Source: an uncultured Oscillospiraceae bacterium
GTDB taxonomy: Bacteria; Bacillota; Clostridia; Oscillospirales; Oscillospiraceae
Reading direction: 5' to 3'
Assembly: GCA_900754515.1 (NCBI GenBank)
Contig: CAAEDD010000035.1
Coordinates: 1 to 9,414 of the forward strand
DNA: 9,414 nt
The notes below the pieces were generated by a model, which had not been told where the DNA came from, made no database searches, and saw nothing but the letters and a program-made list of their open reading frames with translations. How positions within the stretch are numbered: the stretch's first letter is position 1; every line of letters starts with the position of its first letter. The translations under genes were made by a program, and so were the position numbers. Below are positions 1 to 6,276 of this stretch, piece by piece.

Positions 1-870
1 GTTAATTTCAAAACCCGCAAAAAATCCTACAAGAGCAAAAAGACCCTTCTCAATCCAGAAACCGAGTGGAAGATTTTTGAGAATACCCATGAAGCCATCT
101 GGACGGAGGCGATTGCCGATGCAGCAAGGCTTGCAAGGCAGACGCGGCGCCGACCAACAAAGATGGGAGAAATGGGGATGTTCTCCGGCATGATGTTCTG
201 CGCCGACTGCGGCTCCATCATGTATCAATGCAGGGCAACCAATTTCCGGCGCGATCAGGAATATTACCTGTGTTCGGGCTATCGGAAAAGCCGTGACGTA
301 TGCGGGCAGACACATTCCATCCGAACTGTTATCCTGGAGGAATTGGTTCTGCAAAATCTGCGTGAGATCGTTTCCTTTGCATCACAGCACAAAGACGATT
401 TTGTAAAGATGGTTATGGATGCGGATTTGCGCCAACGTAACCGCGGTTTGGCAAAGCGGAAGAAAACACTGGCTGATGCTGAAAAGCGGATTGCAGAACT
501 GGACACCATTTTTAAGCGGCTCTATGAAGATACCATTTCGGGAAAACTTTCTGACGAGCGTTTTCAAAAGCTCTCCACTGACTATGAGAAAGAGCAGCAT
601 CAGCTTCAAGATGTAGCGATTGCCCTCAGGAATGAAATCGAGGCAGAGGAACGCAAAAGCGCCAATGTGGAAAGGTTTCTCTCCGTTGTAGAACGGTATA
701 CGGAAATTCCCGAATTGACCCCATGTATCTTGCATGAGTTTGTCGAGAAGATTGTTGTCCATGCTGCCAGCGATCCGAAGGGCAAGAACCGCACCCAGGA
801 AATTGACATCTACTATAAGGGCATTGGAGCCCTGGAAGTATCCAAAGTAACTTCATCAAGGCAAGAATGA
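1..870 (+). CDS. Large serine recombinase, C-terminal part (5' end off-window)
   Basis: This reading frame is open from base 1 to the TGA at 868-870, giving 289 residues of a protein whose N-terminal catalytic domain lies off-window. The visible part begins in the recombinase DNA-binding region (about residues 1-60). A zinc-ribbon-like segment follows, with Cys67, Cys70, Cys91 and Cys101. Next is a charged, heptad-like coiled coil (about 139-220), then a C-terminal segment resembling DUF4368 (LHEFVEKIVVH region, about 243-285). This order is that of the large serine recombinases that excise and integrate clostridial conjugative or mobilizable elements (TnpX/TndX type). They join att sites through a serine-DNA intermediate. 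Such genes usually sit at one end of their element, so the element probably extends leftward and its junction lies between here and hypA. An internal ATG at 163 is not the real start, because the homologous sequence continues upstream. None of its 18 Ile codons is ATA, unlike nearby chromosomal genes. The family call is firm; the type of element is unknown. Confidence 0.9.
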   Translation, partial: VNFKTRKKSYKSKKTLLNPETEWKIFENTHEAIWTEAIADAARLARQTRRRPTKMGEMGMFSGMMFCADCGSIMYQCRATNFRRDQEYYLCSGYRKSRDVCGQTHSIRTVILEELVLQNLREIVSFASQHKDDFVKMVMDADLRQRNRGLAKRKKTLADAEKRIAELDTIFKRLYEDTISGKLSDERFQKLSTDYEKEQHQLQDVAIALRNEIEAEERKSANVERFLSVVERYTEIPELTPCILHEFVEKIVVHAASDPKGKNRTQEIDIYYKGIGALEVSKVTSSRQE

Positions 871-910
871 GAAAAACGGCATAGCCGAAGCTATACCGTT
901 TCTCTCTTGC
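861..910. terminator. Long imperfect hairpin overlapping the recombinase stop codon
   Basis: GCAAGA (861-866) pairs with TCTTGC (905-910), GAGAAA (869-874) with TTTCTC (899-904), CGG (877-879) with CCG (896-898), and ATAGC (881-885) with GCTAT (890-894), around a CGAA loop. There are two small bulges and one mismatch. It lies between the convergent recombinase and hypA genes and begins before the recombinase stop codon. No T-run follows on either strand, so it is at best a weak or bidirectional terminator. It could instead be structure at the element end. Confidence 0.5.
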
Positions 911-971
911 CCCACGATGTTTTCTTATCGGGATGTGCCTTGAGCCGGAACCTTTTTTCTTGTATAGGTTT

Positions 972-1313
972 TCAGGGTACGTGTATTTCCTTGATGTTGA
1001 ACTCCTGACCGGAGAGCACGTCTTTGTCAAAGCTGCCGCAGTTGGGACAGTAGCCCTCATACTCTATGACGTTGAATATCTCGTCACACTCGTTGCATTC
1101 GGCAAGGCCGGGTACGGTTTCCAGAATAAGTTTGGTGTCTTCCAGCTCCGTACCTTTTACCACGATGGGATAAACTTCCTCCACGTATTGGGGAATCACC
1201 AGAGACAGCTCGCCCACCTGGCATACGATTTCACTTATCTTTTGGACGTTGTTCTCCTTTGCGTAGTCCAGCACGGTTTTGCACATGCTCCTGACTATGC
1301 CAATTTCGTGCAT
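972..1313 (-). CDS. hypA: HypA-type nickel/zinc metallochaperone
   Basis: The protein has 113 residues, the normal HypA length. It starts with MHE, whose His2 contributes to nickel binding in the family. It carries the paired CxxC zinc site at Cys73/Cys76 and Cys89/Cys92 in the usual spacing. HypA passes Ni(II), with HypB, to the large subunit of [NiFe]-hydrogenases in the cytoplasm. The ATG at 1313 is preceded by TAAGGAG, in which the TAA is the stop codon of the upstream flavoprotein gene. The 12-nt gap means the two are almost certainly co-transcribed and probably translationally coupled. No hypB, hypC-F or hydrogenase gene is visible; downstream comes the mobile-element end, so any further partners could have been displaced or never existed. 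The family is clear, but the client protein is not; the protein may serve a metal or redox role tied to its neighbour. Confidence 0.9.
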   Translation of the reverse strand: MHEIGIVRSMCKTVLDYAKENNVQKISEIVCQVGELSLVIPQYVEEVYPIVVKGTELEDTKLILETVPGLAECNECDEIFNVIEYEGYCPNCGSFDKDVLSGQEFNIKEIHVP

Positions 1314-1325
1314 ATGTGCTGCTCC

Positions 1326-4007
1326 TTATTTTCTAACCAGTTTCTTCCTGGCAAGACGTCCGATGGCCTTGGGGGCATTGGTGGCGGCGGTAAGCAAAGT
1401 GCGGTAATAGGTGCTGCCCACGTTGTCGATGGTCTTCTCCAGGTGGATGGCGTCGAACTTGCACTTGGTGGTGCAGATGCCGCAGCCTACGCACAGATCT
1501 TCGTCTATGACCACACAGCCGCAGCCCAGGCAGCGGCTTGCTTCCTTCTTCATCTGCTCTTCGGTGAGTGTGCCGCGCAGATCCTTGAAGGTCTTCTTGG
1601 CCTCCTGGATGCTGCCGGAAGCGGCCTTCTGCCGGGGAGCGGTGTCAAAGCTGCCGATGGAAATGGCAATGGTGCTGGCATCCAGAGACTTGTAATCCCG
1701 GTTGTCACGGCCTATGGTCTGGCTCTGGCCGGGGTGTACATAGCGGTGGATGGAGATGGAGGCTTCCTTACCGGCTGCAATGGCGTCGATAGCGAACTTG
1801 GGGCCGGTGACAACGTCGCCGCCTGCAAAAACGTCGTCAACGGAGGTCTGGTAGCTGGGCAGCTTGACGACCACATTGCCCTTCTTGTCGGTCTCAAAGT
1901 CTGCAATGCCGCTGAGGTCTATCTTCTGGCCAATGGCGGAGATGACGGAGGTTACGGGAACGGTCTCAAACTTGCCGGTGCCAACGGCCTTGCGGCGGCC
2001 CTTGGCGTCAGTCTCGCCCAGTTCCATGAGCTCCAGCTTCAGACTCTGGCACTTGCCGTCGCCAAGCACTTCCACGGGGGAAGAGAGGAAGCGGAATTTA
2101 ACGCCTTCTTCCTCGGCCTCGGCGATCTCATCATCGGCGGCGGGCATCTCGTCCCGGCCACGGCGATAGATGATGGTGACGTTCTCGGCACCAAGACGTA
2201 CGGCGGAGCGGGCTACGTCTATGGCCACGTTGCCGCCGCCGATGACTGCAACGTCGCTGCCAATCTCAGGCTTCTCGCCCAAGTTCACACGGCGCAGGAA
2301 GTCAATACCGGTATACACACCGGGGAGCTCCTCACCGGGGCAGTTCAGGCTGCTGCCCTTGGAAGCACCGATGCCCAGATAGAAGGCCTTGAAGCCCTCG
2401 CTTCTCAGCTGGTCAAGGGTAACGTCCTTGCCCACTTCAACGCCGGTCTTGAACTGGACGCCCAGCTCACGGAGAATATCTATCTCAGCATTGACCACGG
2501 CCTTGTCCAGACGGAAGGAGGGAATGCCCATGGTGAGCATACCGCCCAGCATCTGCTCTTTTTCAAAGACGGTCACGGTATAGCCTTTGATGGCCAGATA
2601 GTAGGCACAGCTGAGGCCGGCGGGGCCCGCACCGATGACGGCTATCTTCTCGGGATAGGGCTGACCGGTCTGGTTGAGCATCTTGGGAACAAAGCGGGTC
2701 TCGGCGTTGAGGTCCTTTTCTGCAATGAACTTTTTGATATCGTCAATGGCGACGGAGGAGTCAACAATTCCGCGGGAGCAGGCATCTTCACAGGCTTTGT
2801 TGCAGATGCGGCCGCAGACTGCGGGGAATGGGTTCTCCTTCTTTATAAGCTCCAGAGCCTCGGTGTAGCGACCCTCGGAAGCCAGCTTTATGTAGCCCTG
2901 AACGGGAATATGGGCGGGGCAGACGGCCTTGCAGGGGGAGGTACCGCTTTCCATGACGTCGCTGCGGTTGGTGCGGTAATCCACATTGTAGCTCTTCCGG
3001 TCCCAGGGAATGGCCCGGTCTGTGTCGTAGGCATCGGAGATGTGGGGATTGTTTACACAGGTCTTCTGGCCCAGCCTCAGGGCGTTGGTCTGGCAGTTTT
3101 CAACACACTGGCCGCAGGCCACGCACTTTTCCTTGTCCACTCTTGCCACAAAGTTGGAGCGGATGGCGTTCTTGGAACGGAACATCTCAGCTATACGCAG
3201 GGCAAAGCAGGAGCACCCGCAGCAGTTGCATATGGCAGTGGTTCCTTCAAAACCGTCGGTCTGGTTTATTTCATGGACAAGTCCGTTATCCTCAGCGCGC
3301 TTGAGTATCTCATAAGCTTCTTCCTTGCTGACAAGGCGGTGAGCGCCAACCTTGGAGAAGTTTATTGCATTGTCATTGAGATACATGCACATATCCTCTT
3401 CCAGATGACCGCAGCCCTCGCCCATGAGGCGGCGGGAACGACGGCAGGAACAGGGACCCACGGATATTGCGGTGGCATTCTCGATGAGGGTGGCTATCTC
3501 GTCATAGGAGGCGGTGCGGGAATTGTTTTCAACGGCGCTCATGACAGGCATAACGCGCATGAAACTCATACCCTGCTTGCCGGAGTTGAGAGTGGGCACC
3601 AGAACCTCAAGGCGCTTACGGGTATACTCTTCAAAACAGCGCCCCAGGTCAGGATACCTGTCGCACTGCTCCCGGTTGGAGAGTATGCCTTCCATTATGC
3701 CCGGCACCCATATGGGGTAGTAATAGCACAGCTCCCCGTTTACGGTGCGGGTTCTGACAATGCCTGCAACTACCAGTTTATCCAGCTGCTGCTGGACAAA
3801 GGCCACATCCTTTTTGCAGCGGCGGGCAATATCTTCAACGGTACGGCTGGCTTCAAGACGCATATGCATCATGACATCGCACATGTCGTCGTCCACGATG
3901 GGGGCAAGAATGCGGTACTCACTGTCCTTGTAAGTTATGCCGGTATAGGTCATGCTTTCAAGGCTGATCTTGGTGGCAAGCTTGAGTATGTTTGGTCTGT
4001 TTGCCAT
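1326..4007 (-). CDS. Multidomain Fe-S flavoprotein: winged helix, ferredoxin, GltD-like NAD(P)H oxidoreductase, ferredoxin
   Basis: The protein has 893 residues. Residues about 40-98 look like a winged helix. A Cys-rich module follows, with Cys186/188/199/207 and the cluster CNCCGCSC at 260-267. A ferredoxin motif, Cys295/298/301/305, comes next. The GltD-like core (about 350-760) has Cys359/363 and Cys398/402/406/410 in the position of the Fe-S domain that precedes GltD/NfnB-type flavoproteins. It also has an FAD loop GAGPAG (459-464), an NAD(P) loop GGGNVA (590-595) and the closing FAD motif AGGD (728-731). A C-terminal ferredoxin has Cys839/842/845/849, preceded by CLGCGC (826-831). The likely role is cytoplasmic electron transfer between NAD(P)H, FAD and several [4Fe-4S] clusters; the acceptor is unknown. 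I start at ATG 4007 rather than the in-frame ATG at 4055, because GGAGG lies 8 nt upstream of 4007 and the extra 16 residues are untypical. It is the first gene of an operon with hypA. Confidence 0.85.
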   Translation of the reverse strand: MANRPNILKLATKISLESMTYTGITYKDSEYRILAPIVDDDMCDVMMHMRLEASRTVEDIARRCKKDVAFVQQQLDKLVVAGIVRTRTVNGELCYYYPIWVPGIMEGILSNREQCDRYPDLGRCFEEYTRKRLEVLVPTLNSGKQGMSFMRVMPVMSAVENNSRTASYDEIATLIENATAISVGPCSCRRSRRLMGEGCGHLEEDMCMYLNDNAINFSKVGAHRLVSKEEAYEILKRAEDNGLVHEINQTDGFEGTTAICNCCGCSCFALRIAEMFRSKNAIRSNFVARVDKEKCVACGQCVENCQTNALRLGQKTCVNNPHISDAYDTDRAIPWDRKSYNVDYRTNRSDVMESGTSPCKAVCPAHIPVQGYIKLASEGRYTEALELIKKENPFPAVCGRICNKACEDACSRGIVDSSVAIDDIKKFIAEKDLNAETRFVPKMLNQTGQPYPEKIAVIGAGPAGLSCAYYLAIKGYTVTVFEKEQMLGGMLTMGIPSFRLDKAVVNAEIDILRELGVQFKTGVEVGKDVTLDQLRSEGFKAFYLGIGASKGSSLNCPGEELPGVYTGIDFLRRVNLGEKPEIGSDVAVIGGGNVAIDVARSAVRLGAENVTIIYRRGRDEMPAADDEIAEAEEEGVKFRFLSSPVEVLGDGKCQSLKLELMELGETDAKGRRKAVGTGKFETVPVTSVISAIGQKIDLSGIADFETDKKGNVVVKLPSYQTSVDDVFAGGDVVTGPKFAIDAIAAGKEASISIHRYVHPGQSQTIGRDNRDYKSLDASTIAISIGSFDTAPRQKAASGSIQEAKKTFKDLRGTLTEEQMKKEASRCLGCGCVVIDEDLCVGCGICTTKCKFDAIHLEKTIDNVGSTYYRTLLTAATNAPKAIGRLARKKLVRK

Positions 4008-4015
4008 TGTGTTTT

Positions 4016-4020
4016 CCTCC
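4016..4020 (-). promoter_or_regulatory. Shine-Dalgarno fixing the flavoprotein start
   Basis: On the minus strand GGAGG is followed by an 8-nt spacer and the ATG at 4007. The upstream in-frame ATG at 4055 has no such site and lies only just inside the predicted transcript, which supports the shorter protein. Confidence 0.8.
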
Positions 4021-4037
4021 TGTAAGTTATAGAAGAT

Positions 4038-4050
4038 TTCTGAATCAGAA
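4038..4050. repeat. Perfect 13-bp palindrome in the flavoprotein leader
   Basis: TTCTGA-A-TCAGAA is a perfect 6+1+6 inverted repeat. It lies between the predicted transcription start (about 4063) and the Shine-Dalgarno of the minus-strand operon. It is operator-like in size, but I cannot assign a regulator. A palindrome of this length can occur by chance in AT-rich spacers. Confidence 0.45.
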
Positions 4051-4063
4051 CACAAAATACGGT

Positions 4064-4081
4064 GTGTTAAGTATACAACAA
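4064..4081 (-). promoter_or_regulatory. Candidate Rex (NADH/NAD+ sensor) operator
   Basis: The minus strand reads TTGTTGTATACTTAACAC. Against the clostridial Rex consensus TTGTTAA-N4-TTAACAA it matches 11 of 14 defined positions, including all of TTGTT and TTAACA. It covers the -10 box at 4070-4075, so binding would block RNA polymerase. Rex represses redox and fermentation genes when NADH is low, which fits an NAD(P)H-linked flavoprotein. The match is by eye and no rex gene is in view. Confidence 0.5.
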
Positions 4082-4098
4082 AGAAAAAATCTTAGCAA
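4070..4098 (-). promoter_or_regulatory. Predicted sigma-A promoter of the flavoprotein-hypA operon
   Basis: On the minus strand TTGCTA (4098-4093) and TATACT (4075-4070) are separated by exactly 17 nt. The predicted start near 4063 leaves a leader of about 55 nt before ATG 4007. The -10 is near consensus and the -35 matches four of six bases. Confidence 0.6.
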
Positions 4099-4135
4099 TA
4101 AACAATTAGTTGGATATGTACAAAACAGTGAGCTC

Positions 4136-4164
4136 TTGATTTTTAATTTTATGCAAATTATAAT
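4136..4164 (+). promoter_or_regulatory. Predicted sigma-A promoter of the CYTH gene
   Basis: TTGATT (4136-4141) and a perfect TATAAT (4159-4164) are separated by 17 nt. The predicted start near 4171 lies 35 nt before the CYTH start codon. The promoter is divergent from the flavoprotein promoter about 40 bp away, so a regulator bound between them could affect both. Confidence 0.7.
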
Positions 4165-4205
4165 TGTGTCATACCGATAATACCGCTTGAGAGGGCAGAC
4201 AGACA

Positions 4206-4715
4206 ATGAATAATAATGGTATAGAGATAGAGCGTAAGTTTCTTATACGAAGGCCAGAGAGAAACTGGCTGGAGAATGCGGCAGATGGCTCAGACATTTT
4301 GCAGACCTATCTGAAAAAAACAGAAAGCGGCTTCAGCAGCCGGGTGCGGCGGCGCAGCGGAAAAAACGGAACCGTATATACCCACACGGAAAAGAGACAT
4401 ATAAGCCCGATAAGACGGGAAGAATATGAACGGGAGATAAGTGAGAAAGAGTATAAAGAACTTCTTCTGTTCTCCGACCCAAAGCGCAGGGCTATTGAAA
4501 AACGCAGGTATGTGCTCATGTATAAGGGACAGTGCTTTGAAATAGATATATATCCTTTCTGGAAAGATCGCGCCGTCATGGAAATTGAGCTGGAGAACGA
4601 AAACCAGGCTGTGGATTTTCCGCCGGAGATAGAGATAATAAAAGAAGTCACGGAGGACAGGCGCTATACCAATTCTTCAATGGCCTTGAATATACCCTTT
4701 GACCCCATAGACTAA
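4206..4715 (+). CDS. CYTH-domain (triphosphate tunnel metalloenzyme) protein
   Basis: The protein has 169 residues, typical of small stand-alone bacterial CYTH proteins. The signature ExExK is present at Glu7, Glu9 and Lys11 (IEIERKFLI). Further family features follow: a basic strand SRVRRR (45-50), ExD at Glu112/Asp114, the acidic strand EIELE (126-130) and the VTEDRRYTN segment (148-156). These line the beta-barrel tunnel that binds a triphosphate and a divalent metal. Family members hydrolyse inorganic triphosphate or thiamine triphosphate, or make cAMP; the substrate here cannot be read from sequence, and tripolyphosphatase is the commonest finding for small bacterial members. The Shine-Dalgarno is weak (GAGGG ending 11 nt before ATG). 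Of 16 Ile codons 13 are ATA and three ATT. It is the first gene after a near-consensus promoter, and the lipoprotein gene follows by 82 nt with no clear terminator, so the two may be co-transcribed. Confidence 0.88.
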   Translation: MNNNGIEIERKFLIRRPERNWLENAADGSDILQTYLKKTESGFSSRVRRRSGKNGTVYTHTEKRHISPIRREEYEREISEKEYKELLLFSDPKRRAIEKRRYVLMYKGQCFEIDIYPFWKDRAVMEIELENENQAVDFPPEIEIIKEVTEDRRYTNSSMALNIPFDPID

Positions 4716-4739
4716 TGGAACAATTTGCCTATTGCCTAC

Positions 4740-4766
4740 GTCAATTAGCCGTCACTTAAAATTGAC
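4740..4766. repeat. Inverted repeat between the CYTH and lipoprotein genes
   Basis: GTCAATT (4740-4746) and AATTGAC (4760-4766) are perfect 7-bp arms around a 13-nt spacer. The repeat is AT-rich with no T-run, so it is unlikely to terminate transcription. It might be an operator or a weak mRNA hairpin upstream of the lipoprotein Shine-Dalgarno. Confidence 0.4.
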
Positions 4767-4797
4767 AGTCGTTTAATGAAGAAAGGACGATGTGAAG

Positions 4798-6084
4798 ATG
4801 AAAAAGATATTTTCTCTGTTGCTGGCAGGAGTCATGATAATTGGACTTGCCGGATGCGAGCAGCTGAGCAACGTGGAACTGCCGCCCCTGCCTACGGTGA
4901 CCCCGGAGACGACGGAGGCCAGCCCAAGCCCAAGCCCTACGGCTGAACCCACGCCGGAGCCGGAGCAGGAGAGCGCCGGAGCTGTGACTGTAAATGTGAA
5001 GCATACGCTGCAGCAAGCCTATGACCCACAGAACGGCACGGAACTGATTCTCAGCTTCTCTTATGATACGCCGGTAGTTTATATAGAAGGCGGCGAGGAA
5101 ACGGCGGCGGCTGTAAACGAGAGAATAGCTCTCATGGACGAGGCTTATTACACAGGAAACGAATATGACGGTATGCAGGGCACCGGCTACAACAATATGC
5201 TCACCATGGCTGAGGACAATTACCGCTATGTGGTGGAGACCGGAGCCGAGGGTGTGCCAATGGAGCTGGCCTCCGATCGCAGCGTTTCCGTGCCCCGCAT
5301 TGACTCTCAGGTGCTGACCCTGCTGTATAACGACTATATGTATACCGGCGGAGCCCACGGCAGCTACGGCTACGAGGGCTACTGCTTTGACCTGAGTGAC
5401 GGCCATCTCCTGACCCTGGAGGAGCTGAGCTCCGACTATGAGGCCCTGTCAGCTTTCCTGGTGAATTACATGGTGCAGATGGTGGAGAGCGATGAGGAAC
5501 TGGCCCAGCGCATAGATATCAGCCTGCTCCCGGAGGGCAGCGGCTATGCCGAGATACTTAGCCCCCTGCTCCGTGAGGGTTCCTGGTATTTCAGCAGCGA
5601 TGGCCTGGTGATTTTTCCCGACCTATATGAGATAAGCAGTTACGCTGCCGGTATAGTGGAGTTTGTTATACCCTACGATGCTCTGACCGGATATGTTGAC
5701 GAGAAATGGATACCTGTACCGGTGGAGGGCAGCGGCAGCATAGAGCTTATAAAGGCCGAGGATATGGTGGACGGCAGTACCCCCATTGTGGATAAGCTTG
5801 TTGTAGGCCAGGAGGGCGCAGAGTTCTATCTGGTAGCCCGGGGCAGCGTAAGCGGCCTGACCGTAACCGAGGGAGACTATGCCGACAAGTTCTATCCCTC
5901 ATCCACTCTGTGGAGCTGCAGTGCTCTGGAGGATGGGGCTTTGCAGATGGTCTGTCCCCTGCCTGAAGGTATGCCTGAGATACAGATAAGTTACCGCAAC
6001 GACCAGGGACAGAAGCAGTTCTACCTCACCGTTGACGGTGAGGGCTCTCCCACACTCACCGATACTGTGGAGGCCGTGGGCTGA
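4798..6084 (+). CDS. Surface lipoprotein with DUF4163/DUF3298 (PdaC/RsiV-like) domains
   Basis: The protein has 428 residues. It opens with a lipoprotein signal peptide (MKKIF, then a hydrophobic core) and the lipobox LAGC with Cys20, so the mature protein should be lipid-anchored outside the membrane. A Pro/Thr/Ser/Glu-rich linker (about 29-58) includes a short SPSPSP repeat. Residues about 65-300 resemble DUF4163 followed by DUF3298, as in B. subtilis PdaC and the extracellular part of RsiV. The hallmark YTGGAHGSYGY (182-192), then FDLSDG and LTLEEL, is present. A third, beta-rich region (about 310-415) is unrecognised. It lacks the cytoplasmic sigma-binding segment of RsiV and no ECF sigma gene is adjacent, so it is not a classical anti-sigma factor. 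A cell-wall, glycan or lysozyme-related role is only inference. The start could be GTG 4792, two codons earlier; I prefer ATG 4798, since AAAGGA ends 10 nt before it against 4 nt for GTG. Confidence 0.82.
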   Translation: MKKIFSLLLAGVMIIGLAGCEQLSNVELPPLPTVTPETTEASPSPSPTAEPTPEPEQESAGAVTVNVKHTLQQAYDPQNGTELILSFSYDTPVVYIEGGEETAAAVNERIALMDEAYYTGNEYDGMQGTGYNNMLTMAEDNYRYVVETGAEGVPMELASDRSVSVPRIDSQVLTLLYNDYMYTGGAHGSYGYEGYCFDLSDGHLLTLEELSSDYEALSAFLVNYMVQMVESDEELAQRIDISLLPEGSGYAEILSPLLREGSWYFSSDGLVIFPDLYEISSYAAGIVEFVIPYDALTGYVDEKWIPVPVEGSGSIELIKAEDMVDGSTPIVDKLVVGQEGAEFYLVARGSVSGLTVTEGDYADKFYPSSTLWSCSALEDGALQMVCPLPEGMPEIQISYRNDQGQKQFYLTVDGEGSPTLTDTVEAVG

Positions 6085-6097
6085 CAGATATTAAATT

Positions 6098-6127
6098 AAA
6101 CCTGGGGTGCCTAAGCATCCCAGGTTT
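6098..6127 (+). terminator. Hairpin terminator after the lipoprotein gene
   Basis: AAACCTGGGGTGC (6098-6110) pairs with GCATCCCAGGTTT (6115-6127) as a 13-bp stem with one G-U pair and a CTAA loop, starting 14 nt after the stop codon. The T-tract is short, but the A-rich 5' and T-rich 3' flanks fit an intrinsic terminator. It separates this unit from the ribosomal operon. Confidence 0.75.
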
Positions 6128-6162
6128 ACCTATAAAATTCAGAAAAAAATGTGATAAAAACG

Positions 6163-6191
6163 TTGACAATATGGAATGCATGTGGTATCCT
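6163..6191 (+). promoter_or_regulatory. Predicted strong sigma-A promoter of rplU-rpmA
   Basis: A perfect TTGACA (6163-6168) is followed after 17 nt by TATCCT (6186-6191), with an A-rich stretch upstream (AAAAAAA near 6143 and AAAAA near 6156) that could act as an UP element. The predicted start is near 6198. This strength suits a ribosomal-protein operon. Confidence 0.75.
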
Positions 6192-6197
6192 ATTCAA

Positions 6198-6270
6198 GCC
6201 GCATTGAAGGGGTATACAAGCTGAGGCCAGTCCTCCACCCCCAGAGCGAGTCCTGCAGAGAGGGAGGAAA
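6198..6270 (+). promoter_or_regulatory. Structured rplU leader, probable L21-type autoregulatory element
   Basis: The leader of about 75 nt can fold as nested stems: GGGGT (6209-6213) with ACCCC (6237-6241), and inside it GAGG (6223-6226) with CCTC (6232-6235) around CCAGT. CCTCC (6232-6236) is also complementary to the Shine-Dalgarno GGAGG (6263-6267). The same strand could therefore pair with either partner and expose or hide the ribosome site. Leaders upstream of rplU in Bacillota (the L21 leader class) are thought to mediate feedback by the ribosomal protein. I cannot check this one against the covariance model. Confidence 0.5.
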
Positions 6271-6276
6271 ATGTTC

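Noticed and set aside
933..4025. A 1030-codon open frame on the plus strand, antisense to hypA and the flavoprotein gene
   Set aside because: Its product is a Gly/Ala/Leu/Val-rich sequence without recognisable domains, and it spans two well-supported genes on the other strand. It is a shadow caused by codon bias; the minus-strand genes have clear motifs and ribosome binding sites.
4008..4055. A 16-residue N-terminal extension of the flavoprotein from ATG 4055
   Set aside because: No Shine-Dalgarno is seen there, it begins only about 8 nt after the predicted transcription start, and ATG 4007 has an ideal GGAGG.
4762..4777. A perfect TTGACA before the lipoprotein gene as a -35 box
   Set aside because: The only AT-rich hexamer (TTTAAT) starts 4 nt later. 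At 17 nt the sequence is GGACGA, so there is no usable -10.
4756..5406. A 216-codon open frame on the minus strand over the lipoprotein gene
   Set aside because: It has no recognisable motif and lies opposite a gene with a signal peptide, lipobox and family signatures.
4798..6084. Calling the lipoprotein an anti-sigma factor (RsiV)
   Set aside because: It has a lipobox and no cytoplasmic sigma-binding segment or transmembrane anchor, and no ECF sigma gene is adjacent.
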